A stretch of 64,000 nucleotides of DNA from positions 16,520,609-16,584,608 of the forward strand of contig CM041084.1 in the NCBI GenBank assembly GCA_023079485.1, in the 5' to 3' direction. Source of the DNA: Archilochus colubris. Lineage: Eukaryota > Chordata > Aves > Apodiformes > Trochilidae. The position numbers and the translations under genes are program-made. The notes beneath the pieces were generated by a model, which searched no databases, had not been told where the DNA came from, and worked only from the letters and a program-made list of their open reading frames with translations. Below, one piece after another: positions 1-21,100 of the stretch (position 1 is its first letter; each line of letters opens with the position of its first letter).

Positions 1-1470
1 GGGTCAGGTCTGTGATTTTTAATTTTGTTTGATTTTAAACAAATCTAATCTCCACTAATTTCCTGTGGTTAAAGCCTCTGAAGGTAAAAGCGCAAGGCAT
101 GGAGAAAAGGCTGTCAGTTGCTTGAAATCTCTGTTCCCAATAAAGTTAATATCCAATTAGTCTGATCTGTAAGAACTCAAAATCAGTTTGAATTATTGCT
201 ATTCTATTGTATCACTCCTGCAGCTGAAACAAAGCCCACAACAGTTGCACTCTGGCTTAATCTGTAGCAGATAGGTAGGGTGATGTATGTATTCTGTCCT
301 GTGGGCACGGAAAGGCTGAAGTGTCTGTCACAGGGACTTGGGTTTCAGTCTGTAATGCTGCATCTGGGTGTCAAACTGGAAGACTTGAGGGTATGAACTA
401 TAACATTTCTAGAAAATTGTCATCAGACATTACATATAGCTGTTAGGATGGGGATCTAGAAGTTGTACTTCTCAAAACAGGAAGGAAAAAGTACCCCACC
501 CTTTTCTGTCTCAGGATCGCGACAGAATTCATTGATTGTGTTATGAAACTAACTTTGGAGGCTTTGACCCACATAATCCTTTGCACTTTCTCTTGCTAAA
601 GTGGTAAGTGAAAGTGACTTTGGATAGCTTTACAGGACTGCAAACTTCTGATCACACACTGCGTATATATGTGTGTATGTGCGTTTTTGGATATAGTTAT
701 TGTTGATACATATATATGAAAGCATAAAAAACCCTACTGCAAACCAATTTTTGCATTTAAAAATTGTATTTGTAAATGTCACATCAATGTGTGAGATTCA
801 GTAGTTTGCAAGGTGTGATTCTTTTCTTTATCTGTCAGAGATTAATCCAAAAGAGAACTTAAATTATTTTATTAACCTTGAAGTCTGTGCAGCAAGCATG
901 TGGAAGGTAAAAAATGGGTGTTCATCTTCAAGAACGAGTGACATGTCTTTCTGTCAGTTGGCATTGCTGGTTCTGATTTGTTAGTTCCAATTCCATCAAT
1001 ATAAAAGCACAACTGGCAAATACGATTGATAAATGTGCCAAGTGTTTGAAGCTCATGACATTTGGTTTACTGTTTTGTTAGTGTCTTTTTATATTAGATT
1101 GGAGACAAGTTCTGGTTCACAATGGAAAACATTTGCTTCAAGCCTAGTGTGGATTTTTTTTTCCTGTGTGCTTTTTAATAAAGGGTATTGCATGTAGAAT
1201 AATTGAGATATGCTTAGGAGTTGGCAGCTGATAAATTTTTCCAGTCTGATCCAGTCTTTCAAAGTAGCTTTATGTCCTGTACGTTTTTTCTCATTGATTA
1301 TAACACGGATGTTTGTTTTCTGGTGATTTCCTGTTAATGGCCTTAAATTACTGGAGACCTGTAATCAAGTATTGCTCATGTTCTGGGCTTTTTTTCTGTT
1401 TTCTGCATTCTGTCCCAAGTAATGCTCTGCTTAAGTCTTCTCCTTGGTTCCTCTGGCTAATGCTTTTCAG
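1..1470 (+). other. ABI1: ABI1 intron (partial)
   Basis: AT-rich intronic DNA ending in the acceptor TGCTTTTCAG at 1461-1470. I found no coding exon, RNA gene or recognisable transposon in it. Confidence 0.7.
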
Positions 1471-10199
<8,729 letters not shown>

Positions 10200-11715
10200 A
10201 ATCCTTTGCTTTTCGAAGTTGGGTCTTGTATTCAGTCATACCATGATTATTTACAAGGGGAAACTAAAAGCTAACAGAGTTGTCTTAATATACTTTCAAA
10301 ACAATGTGCCCATCTCTTCAGGCCATACTGTTTTAATGGTATGATTGAATGTCATCTAAGTCTCTGGAGACATTATGTCTTACCTGATGGCAATTTGTAA
10401 AACAAGCAACTGTCTATAACTGGTTATACTTATTTACTTATGCATTGTTAATTTTATGACCAGCCTAAATATTCTGGGGAAGTAGGGTATAATATTTAAT
10501 GAACCATGATTCAGATTGTGCCATTACATTTTTCAGTACAGCATGGTAACTAACACTATGTTAGACTAACATATTAAAATCTGGATGATAAGTTTAATGT
10601 TAGTGCTGGTCATATTACTTTTTGTTTAGACTCTTTGCTCATTCTTGAACTATATTGTTTAAAGCATGCATACAAACTTATGTATTGAAATATACTTTTT
10701 TAAAAATCCAAGATGCTTCCAATTGTTGTAATATTTACCTGGAGTATTCTCACTAAAGTCTATTACAATGAGTTGTTTGGGTCTAAGGTGTCCATGTGAA
10801 TCAAAAAATGGGTGGTCTTATGTATGTGTAATTTGTACCCGAGTTTTTTTAATGAGTAAATTTACATTATGACTTTTTCCATTCATAAATATATAAGTGA
10901 ACCAAAGGTCTTGTCCATTACTTTGTTGGCTGGCTTGGCAAAGAAGTTTGGAATGCTAACGTAGCAAAATCACAGCTGTGTTATCCCAGGCAATGTACTA
11001 AAAAAGCAAATGTTTGTAATGTGACTTTATCACTGACAGAGGGCAAATAAATTAGATATGAAACCTGAATTCCACATTAATACATACTCTTAAAAGTTCT
11101 TTTCTTCCAAAATTAATTTTAGCAAGGCTTATTGATTGAATTTAGTTATCTAAATGCTGTAAGTTGAACACCATCTGTAACTGGCAGTTTTTCAGTTGAA
11201 TTTTTATCTGTCTTGGTGATGTGCCCAACTGAACAGAGATGGCAGCCTGTCCTCAAGATATGACAAAGGGGGAACAAACATGACAGGAACTTACTCAGCC
11301 ATTGTGTTCAGGGATCGCAGGCAGAGATAGAGACATTATGTACTTCCCTGTTCTACAAATCCTGTGGCTTAAATATCCTGAAAAGAAATGTGGCAGTACT
11401 GGGTAATTACTGTAAGAGGAATGTGTCTGGAACGTCAAAGCAGACTTCTAGGAGGGTTCTGAATATGCTTTTTAAATATGTGAGTAATGGAAAGGGATGG
11501 AATTGAAGCTTTGACGGGCTGCTGAATCATTCATTCTCAGTGCGAGTTAAAAATACTGAGCTGTACCAATCTCAAATTCTGCATCTTGTTAACTGCGAGC
11601 AAGAAGCAACCACTACCACACCTAAATTTCATTATTAATTGGAAAACTTATTTTTGTACGTAACCAGTTAAAGTCTGCATATAGTCTTTTATAATAAACC
11701 AGTTCCTGCATATGT
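10200..11715 (+). other. ABI1: ABI1 3' UTR
   Basis: AT-rich sequence after the ABI1 stop codon. AATAAA hexamers stand at 11046-11051 and 11693-11698; the second would place cleavage near 11,715. The end is an inference from the hexamers alone, and both sites may be used. Confidence 0.6.
11693..11698 (+). promoter_or_regulatory. ABI1: Candidate ABI1 poly(A) signal
   Basis: AATAAA about 1.5 kb after the stop codon, and the last plus-strand hexamer before the oppositely oriented PDSS1 signals begin. An earlier AATAAA at 11046-11051 is an alternative. Confidence 0.5.
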
Positions 11716-11866
11716 AAGTCCAGGTACTTCCCTAGTTTAACAGCCAGAAAAGCATTTAAACCATCTCTCTTCACAGTTTATCAGATAGATAGTAATACCT
11801 GTGCTTTGTTTATTAGTGTGAACAAGTGAACTATGGAGCAACTTGAGTCTCTTACACTGATTTATG

Positions 11867-11872
11867 TTTATT
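11867..11872 (-). promoter_or_regulatory. PDSS1: Candidate PDSS1 poly(A) signal
   Basis: TTTATT on the plus strand reads AATAAA on the minus strand, about 310 nt past the PDSS1 stop. A second copy is at 11809-11814. Either would leave only about 100 bp between the ABI1 and PDSS1 ends. Confidence 0.5.
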
Positions 11873-12181
11873 TTCATTGAGGCCTTTGTGCATCAACATG
11901 TAAACATCTTTCCCCACACACACACACTTAACAGCCGCCACTAAAACAACTGTACAGCACAATTTGATTTGCTCTGAATTGCATGGCTTCCCACAATAAA
12001 ACACTAAATTTAAACTTCCCTTTTTTTAAAAAAAAGTAGAACTCCCTCCCCCCCCCCCCCAAAAAAAAAAAGTTTCTTAAAAAAATAATTTTTGGTAGCC
12101 TGTGTTGGAAGCAAATAACTTTTGAAGTAAATTTAGGCACAGTCTGGTAAGTAGCTGCCAGAGTGAGTGGAAGGGTTTCTC
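11873..12181 (-). other. PDSS1: PDSS1 3' UTR
   Basis: Sequence between the PDSS1 stop and its candidate poly(A) signal. It carries adjoining homopolymers at about 12047-12071 (a C run followed by an A run on the plus strand), which appear as T and then G runs in the transcript. Confidence 0.55.
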
Positions 12182-15100
12182 TCACTTGTCTCTGGTGAGA
12201 ACCATTTCCGTCAGCTGGATGAGGGCTTCTCTCTCCGGGGAGGGCCGCAGTTTGCTGATCTCTCGGGTGGCTGCATGGCAGTAGCGCTGGGCGAGGTAGG
12301 TTGTTTGCTGCACACCATCACTCTGAGGCAAGAAGATGTTAGACATTAAAGGGAATGGAAAACTCATCAGCCTCCCTCCTACATTTTACCTTTTCCGGTT
12401 ACAAGGGGAAGTTTTAAGGTCAGTAAGTACCCTAAACAGTTAGATTCTGAAGGGGAAAGGAAGGCTGCTAATTCTGGAGTCATTGAATCTTTTTGTCTCT
12501 TCTCTAAGGCTTTTTAGTGCTTGTCAGCACTAAACTTAAGTATACTTAAAAACCCAGCAATGCTAATAACTTACTCATCAATAGGACCAAAGAGTAATAG
12601 TGAAAGTAACAGAAAAGTACCAAAAAAGCATACAGCTATGCTGAAAGAAATAGGCATTAATATTGCACAGACAGTTATTCAGTCTTTTCAGAAGCAGAGT
12701 CAATTGAGACTGATACAGAGTGTGCTCTGCAGTTTTAAGACTGGTAATTAGATGTTGCTTATTGGATACAGCTCCTGTTCAGCTGAAGGAACTGAATTCA
12801 TGCATGAGCTTTTTGCTTTTATTATGCTATTTTTATGCTATTGGGGAAAAAAAAAAAGCTCTTCAGTACCTGGCATTTCTTATAAAATACGGAGCCATCT
12901 GGCAGCTGAATACTAACTTGGCACTGTACATAGAGTGTTACTTAACAGGTATTTGAAAATGTTGTTTCACTTCAGAGGCAAGGAATTTCAGAGTTACTTC
13001 AGTAGGGATGGCACTTCAGGAATGAAACATTTGGTATCAGTCCTACCTGCAACACGTATTTCCGAGCACGTTCGACATCTCCTGGCTTACTGAATCGTCT
13101 CATTATCATAGCATTCATTTCTGGAAACTAAACACAAAGGGAGAAGGTTTTGTACTGCTTATGAGTTGTTTTCTGTGTAGCTGCCTGCCCTGCCAAGGTC
13201 AAAAAGAAATCAAGGTACAGACTTCTTCCCCTGCCCCTCCTGTCACTACAGCAACTGCCTGTGTCAGTACCTGTGATCTGCATGCCTGTAGCACACACAA
13301 ACCCATGCATTTAAAACTTGAACTGGCTGGCTCTAGTGGTGGCAAAAGTTTGCCCCATCACCTTGAGCAGATGATCCAGTGTGGTAATTTCTGATCTGGC
13401 TACTTCCAGGTGTATCCACATTTATATTCCAGGTGTGGAATCTGGTTCAGGTATTTTTACATCACAGATTATGGTCAGTGTTGGCCCATTGAGAAGGCTC
13501 ACCTCTTCCCCCATAGGTAAAACAGAAAACCCTGGAGGCTTCTTAAATTACATAGTTCAGCATGTAAAACCTTTCATGAGTGCTAGATGTGCTTATGCCC
13601 TCTATTGCTCTGGTATTTTATATATATAGGCTTTGCCTGGAGAAAGCTCAGAACAGATTTTTATAAGTGAAAAAAGACCACTGTAATGTATTTTGTATTA
13701 AATCAATTGTGTAGAATTTGTAATTAGTATTGCACTCTCAATTCCCTACAAATCAAGAAGGTAACTAAAGTAGTTTTTCTGAGAAACTCTCTTCATCGCT
13801 TATCAAACAGGCAAGCACTTTCTTCAGACAGTCCAGAAACAGAAAAGCCTGGTGTTGAACAAAAAACAGTAAATATCACAACTCAAGGTAGCTATTCTGC
13901 ATAAGAATGGTTTTTAAAGGAAAGAGGCATTTGTTCATCTAGTCTGAAAGAGTTATTGTCAAACAAAGAGTATTTTATTGCCATACACTTGTAAAAAATA
14001 ATATGCTTTCCTTTCACAACTTTGGTCCTGGAACTGTATACCTACAAGCTTGTTAGGGAACAAACAAGTATCATTCCTCATTGTTGTGACACTTCCCTGT
14101 TACTCATAAGTAGTCTTCTTGGAAGATAAATCTAAAAGTTTATTGGTGACTCATACTTGGCCTTCTCTAGATTCTAGCTTTTTTCCCATGCAATGACAAT
14201 TTAATTGCAATGTTCATATAATCCATTTTTCTGCTATTCATGTTTACAATTATTTAGGATGCATATGCTTTCACTTCTTATATTTAAGCACTAGAGAGTA
14301 TAAAAATCCCCAAACCTGTAATACAAAGCTCTTATTAGCAGTTCAGGAGATGTAACAGGCAGCACATTAGCATTTGACAGGAACGTTTATATTAAAAGCA
14401 TTATAATAAAACAGCTTATAATAAAAACCCCTCTTCCACTGTACTAGTTTAAGGGTGTCTTTAGACTTAGTATATGCTAATGTATTTCTTTAAAATATGT
14501 TTGGGTTTTCTTGTGTTTTATTTACAGACTGAACTAACTTTAGATACTGACTAAATAGGCCTTGCATCAAGCTAAACATTTTTATATAAAGGTCTCTCCT
14601 TAATATTCTAATGCACAAAGATACATCTCAGGGGGAGGGAAGAGGACAAGAAGAAAACGATGTCACTGAACATCTAGACACCATTTAGAATTAAAGCATG
14701 TTTGTCCAGAAGACAAAGTGAGGATTCCCAGATCTATTCAAGGGTATGCAGAACAGCAGTAATACCAATTTCATGTAAAAGGAGAGCCCATATCTAACAA
14801 TTACATTTTGGACTATCTTAAAGTCCTGGCTCAAGAGTTTTTCTTTTCAAACACAAGTAGATGAAACATCTTGTAGTAGCAGAATAGATAGGTATCTGTT
14901 GAAGCTCCAAATTTTTTATCACTTAGACTTTGTCTTTTCTTACAGTTTCTGTAAGAAACTGTTTGCTGTTCTTACAGTTTCTTGAAAGAAGCAGTACATC
15001 TTCAGCCTACTGGTTAACACAGAAAACTTTGCAAGATGGTCATGTTATCTTTCAATGCAAAAACGTGCACTTCCCTTCTACCAAAGATATAAATGAGGAG

Positions 15101-18100
15101 AAGTGTTTAAAAGTGACCTACAAACCCCAAGATACTGACAGATTTCCTTTTCTTGTGTTTCTGTATTACGGACTTCTCATTTACCTTATAAAGCTGATTA
15201 AATGATAGATCAAGTTGAAAGTCTGAGATAGCCAACCCAAACAAGTAAATAAGAGTTTTAATTTTAAAAATTGGAACATTCAACACCCACCAGACTAATC
15301 AGCATCACCCATTCTCTGCCAGAATCTGAGTATTTGCAACATGTCCTTGTTTCTCTCTCTAAGTAGCTTCAACACACAAATAAATAAGCAAACCACTTCA
15401 CAATAGCATCTGCTTTCTGTACCCAAGTTCTTTTGATAATTCCAGTTGCTGCTGACTAACAGGATCCTGGTGCTTATCAACAGCTTCTGAAACAGTGATT
15501 CAAGAATGGGTCTCCTCCAGATGAGTCTACAGGGAGGAATGCATTCTTCTGCTTTCTTAAGTGGCTGACCCTCTTTGCTTTCCTGTCTTTTTCTGATATG
15601 TATGTCTTTGTAATGTGTATGTTCCACCTCCCCCACCTTGGGCTCTTTAAGAATGAGGGGGAAGTAAATGTCATGAAGCTGTTATTTTTTAAATTATTTA
15701 AAAATTTCCCCATGTCAAGCTCTGAGCCATTCCAATTACAGATCACAGATCAGAGCTCTACTGCAACTAGTGGTGCCAGTTTTTTATCATGCTGTGAAGT
15801 TTGGTAGGAAGAACTGCTTTCTATCCCTCTGTCCCCCAAATGTTTCCTGAAGGTGAACCAGGAGCTTAAGCAAGGTTTCTTCTCCTGTTATGGGTTAGCA
15901 CCAGTATTAATATTTCTTCGGGTGGCCCACACTTCAGTTTTCCTTCAAGCATTTTTCAAACTACTAAAAATCCTGATCTATTTTAAGCTTATTTTATTTA
16001 TGATACTCCTCTTTCTCTTATCCAAACTTCTGTTACATGGGAAAGCTTCCCATGCTTGTAAATGATAAAGACTCAAGGAATAAGATGGAGATCAAATCCA
16101 ACAAATAGAGGTGCCCATCTAAAGGCTACAGTAATTAAAATTCTTGGCCCCAGGATGGACACAAAGCCCAGAACTTGGCAAAAAGCCCACCTACATAGTC
16201 TGGGGAGAACAAGATGTCTCAGGAAAGAACATAAGCAAGAAGCTACTTTGCAAAGGTTAAGCCTAGTGCTGCTTTTGATACAAATGGTAATAAGAGGCCT
16301 TAATAGGAAGGTGTTTCTCAGTCTGAGAGAAGATACGTGTGCACTCTAAATCCAGCTGATCTGGAACATGCTGGTTTTTCACAGGTACCCAGGCCACACT
16401 CGTCACTCACACTGTGCACTTGATGTATTTGAGCTGGACCTGTGTGTGTGCAGTGAGGAGCTGTGCACACTTTCTGATTTGGGGAACTGGATTCCTTTTG
16501 ACTCACCTGTCGACAAGCAAACAAGACAGGGCCTGTGGCCAGTCCAAGCTTGAGATCTGCTGCTGCTGGTTTCCCCAGACGGTCAGCACACGATGTAAAA
16601 TCCAGCACATCATCTATTAGCTGTAAAGAGATAAACACACAGATTATTAAAAACTTTTTTTTTTCTTCAAACAAGAACCAGATGCAGACTAATTGTTAAT
16701 TAAGAAAAGATTTACGGAAGGATTAAGACAGTCCATTTTGATTTCTAAGGTAGCAGGAAAAGTTTATATTTTTCATTCCCTTTAGTTCAACAAAAGCACT
16801 ACCTGAAAAGCTATGCCAACATTTTTTCCATACTGGTATGCAATTTCATGAACTTTGGGATCGGGGCAGCCTAGAATTGAAACCTGAAAAAAAAACACAA
16901 AACAAAACAACCTAGGTAAATATAAAGCTTTAGTCAGCATCGCATTTAGTCTCCAGCTGTAGGTTTGACATAGCAAGCAGAGACAGTAGAGATCTAGGAA
17001 AGGAAAGAGAGCTGACTCAGTAGCACAGTCTTGCTTAGCTCAGTCCATGGATGAACACAAATAGCCAAGCTTATTAGAAAACAAAGCTGAACAGCAGTGC
17101 AGCATTAAAAATATATTCCAGTCTGGAAAAACAGTAGCTTTATTAAATATTTATCAGAAATTATAATGCAAGAGAGAAGAACTGTGGATGCAGTGCACAT
17201 GCAGGCTAGTAGTCATACGTAGTGCAGTGACTAAGGAATTCAATTTACATCTCTACATCAGCCAGGAGATAACTGGGAGATCAGAGAACAGACAAATGGA
17301 CATCACACACCTCATAAAAGACCCCAAAAACTGGATGCCCCCAGTGCACCCAGTATCAGAGGGACAGCTGAGATAAGGATGATTATTTTTAAGGGTAATG
17401 TTAGATATAACTGAATTGCTCAGGTAGATCAGCTGATTAGCTTGCAGACAAAGGTATCAAGGGATAATTAGTGACAAAAGAAAAATAAAAATGGAGAAAC
17501 ACCAGGTTAGACAAAAGTATCACCAAACTGAAATAATCAAATAACCTTTTTAACTGAGTACAGATAAAGGAATCAACTACTTGAGAGACATAAGTTTTGC
17601 TAAACTCCACAAAGCTAAAATACTGGACACAAACTAAGATTTGAGAATTAATACCTTGCTTCAAAGAAAAGGCACTTCTGCAATTGTGTAGTGATTACAC
17701 ACTCTGCAAAATGAGGTTGATTATATTTAAATACTCAGAGTTATCTCAGCCTTCAATAAAGCAATTGGGAACAGGGACAAAAATCCATCCTGGTTGCTGC
17801 AGACTTTCCAGATCTGCTGTGACTAATGGAAGGAGTGAAGATACATTTTACTTAACGTAAGATTAAAAATACATGCTAGGAAAACCACACATATATATAC
17901 ATACATGTGTGTGTGTATATGTATATATATATGTAAATTCTTAAGACTATGTAAGGTAGGCTCATTAAAAAAAAAAAAGCCCCAAACCAAACCTGAACTA
18001 AAAGTTGAGTCCAATACTAGCTTTGAAGGTAACATGAAGATGGAAATAATAAAAAACCACCATGTCCTAAGAAATGTGATGCAACTCAATATTATACCTA

Positions 18101-21100
18101 TTTTGTTCACCAGTGCATTTTGTAACTGAGCATCAGAATTCCCAGTCAAACCCTGCACACATGGATAATACTTAAAACCTAGGGGAATTTGGATGCCTGA
18201 GGCATTAACAATATCTCACATTTCCCAATTTTAGTTAGAAAAGGAGGACAGTACAGCAGGAAAATATTTTAATAGTCCTCAGGATTTTCTATGATGTAGC
18301 ATTAGAGTGGACTGCAGATATGAGATATTTAAACAGACATTGCTAAGCTCTGTCAAACTAGAATATTTTGCTCTTTTATCCTCCTTTTGATGCTTGTCTC
18401 TTCAACAGCAGTATTTGCACAAGAGAGCTGACATCTGCTACTGTACCAGGCCTAGTAAACTTTTGGTTTCTTCTCTAATGTAAATCAAATAATATCAGCA
18501 AGGCTAGGGGACTGCATCTACTCTGTTTCAATGAAATCTTTACCTACAACCACATTTCATGTGAAGAATTAAAATACAGAATTCAGTAAAACAGTGACAA
18601 AATCCTGGTTAATGGCAAAGGGACAGAGTGAACACAAATGGGTTGATGGAGAAAGGAAGTGCCATGTCAAGAGAGGAGCATTCTCATTTAACTGGAAAGG
18701 TCAAAGCAGAGCTATTCAGCTGGGTGGGACAGTTTTCTGGGGACACAGACATGACGTATATAAAGAACCACTGCAGTATTTGTCCATTTAAAAAAAGGAG
18801 TTACAGAATGTAAACCCAACAAAATTAATAAACTCAAAATTAATTCTTGCATCTTTGCAAGAGAACTTCATTGCTCTGTTTATGAACATTTCTGAAGACA
18901 AAAAACCAAACACAACAAAAACCCCAGGAGCTTGATATGCCTATTACACCTCAAGTAAGCAACTCTCTGACTAGGACCAAATAACAAACCTGCAGCATGA
19001 CTGGGTGGTGCATCCCAGACTTCTCTCAGGAGCCAGTTTCTCAAATTGTGCTTGTGGATTATTGCCACCACCCGGACACTCACTGGAATGCAGGCAGCCA
19101 GCCTTGTCCCATCCAGTCACTCAGAGTAATGAAGTTTGAATGAAGCCATACTGGGATAACAGCATGCATTTACAGACACAACTTAGGATTACAGTGTCAA
19201 TATAATAATTATGTTTAAATTATAAAGTTCACCCTTTAAAACCATCCTATAACTCTCGTGATATAACTGGTTGATTACAAATGTAATCTTGCAATAATTT
19301 AGACCAGTCCTCCACTAAATCCTTGTGAAAAACCCTTTCTAATACCCAGTGGAACAAATTCTTTAGAAGGGTTCTTTCGGTTCAGTAAAGGAGTTCAATC
19401 TGCTTGGCATTATTTAAAACACACTTTTAAATTTTTTTTGTTTCTAGTATTTTATGCTACATGAGAGACTATAAACCAATCTTGCCTCTTTACTGAATTT
19501 CAAATCCATAAAATATATTCTGTCATCATCCTTAGGTAGATGCTGTTATTCATAATGTGAGTATGGCAGCTGGAGTTGAAAGCTCTTGCTCATCTATACC
19601 AGTGCCCTGTCAGTCAGAGAGGAAAAACTGCTGCTGGGCAGGGGTATGCTTGAATAAACAGTACAAGAGATGTCTTCTCTCACACCCCTATGTTTGTGGA
19701 CACCATGAAAAGGAAAAGCCTCTAAAATCTTTTCCAGCTCTTCTCTGTGCCCATCTCCTGAAGCAGTGAGGATCCTGCCTTCTCATTCATGGCTCATCCA
19801 TGGCTGCTTATCCAGACAGGAGCAGTGTTACTCTTCCCAGTGGAGTCACAGAATAGTTTAGGTTGGAAGGGAACTCTGAAAGTTACTTAGTCTGGTCATC
19901 TGCTCAAATCACAGCTCAGAGCTGTGTCCAATTTAGTCCTGAGCAACAAGTATAAATAACCCATATTCTCTCTGGGCAATCTGTTCCAGTATTTGACCAC
20001 CATCATGGACAATTTTTTCCTAATAGCTAACTGAATTTTTCCATGGTATAACTTCTCCTTTCATTGCCTCTCTCTCCATCCTTTCTACACCCTGGAGACG
20101 GCAGGAGGATTCTTCCTTAGTCTCCTCTGCTCCAGAGGAAAGACAGCTCACCACAGTGGCCCTTCACTTGAATGACTCCACAATGGGAATGCCTGTCTGG
20201 TGCCAGGGAGCCCAGCCTTGAAGTCTCACCTGTGCTGCACAGAAGCAAACAACTCACACCCCTTGATGTGCTGGCAGCCATGCACCTCAGTGTGTGCTTG
20301 TCCTTCATGGCTCCCAGGCATGCCACTGACTTCTCCAGGCTCTTGACACCTTTTTGGTAACTCCTCTTGGACAGGGACTCTTCCTACCCGAGAGAGGAAA
20401 ATGTCTACCCAGCAGAAGGCTGGGTACATACAGCAGACAACCAGCTTGTTCTGAGCCTGCACTTCCACGCATCTGACATCTCAACATGTTAACATGTAAA
20501 CCAAGTACTTGCTTAGGAGAAAATTGTACTTTTACATAAGTGAGGATTATCTGCCTAGAAACCTGTGATATATTGATGATGAACCTTCTCATAACAAACA
20601 TTATAAAGAAGAAGTATCCCCAAAAGAGTTACTGTATTTTAAACAATAGATGAGGAAATTTACTGGCTGGCCACAATTCCTGGTGGCACTGATGCTATTG
20701 CCCTACACCTGTCAGTGGACTTCCCTGCAGTCTGCATGACTGGTTGAGCATATCTGGGGAGAGCACATTTGCTGGTGAGGGTCAAGGGTCTTATTTTTTT
20801 AGACACCAGTTCCACACACTGGTAAGTATTTCTGATGGAGCTCTGTGCACACACCAAACTGCAATCTGTTCCAGCAGGAGTTCACAGATAGATCCAGAGC
20901 TGCAGTCTATTCCTTTTCTTCTGTCCCCAAGGCAAAGCAGACCTTCCATACACAGCCTGGCCTTACAAAAGACTGCGTGCTTTCTCCTAATGCAGTAATC
21001 AAGAATTGTCCAGAGCAACTTCAGCCTTATCTCAAAACATGCATGATTTAATTCCCCTTCAGAAAGTATGCTGGGCAAAATGTAAACAGCTTTATGAGGG

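Noticed and set aside
14937..14990. Repeated and inverted TTCTTACAGTTTC / AAGAAACTG elements
   Set aside because: They resemble imperfect local duplications in AT-rich intron with about 10-bp arms, and nothing links them to a function.
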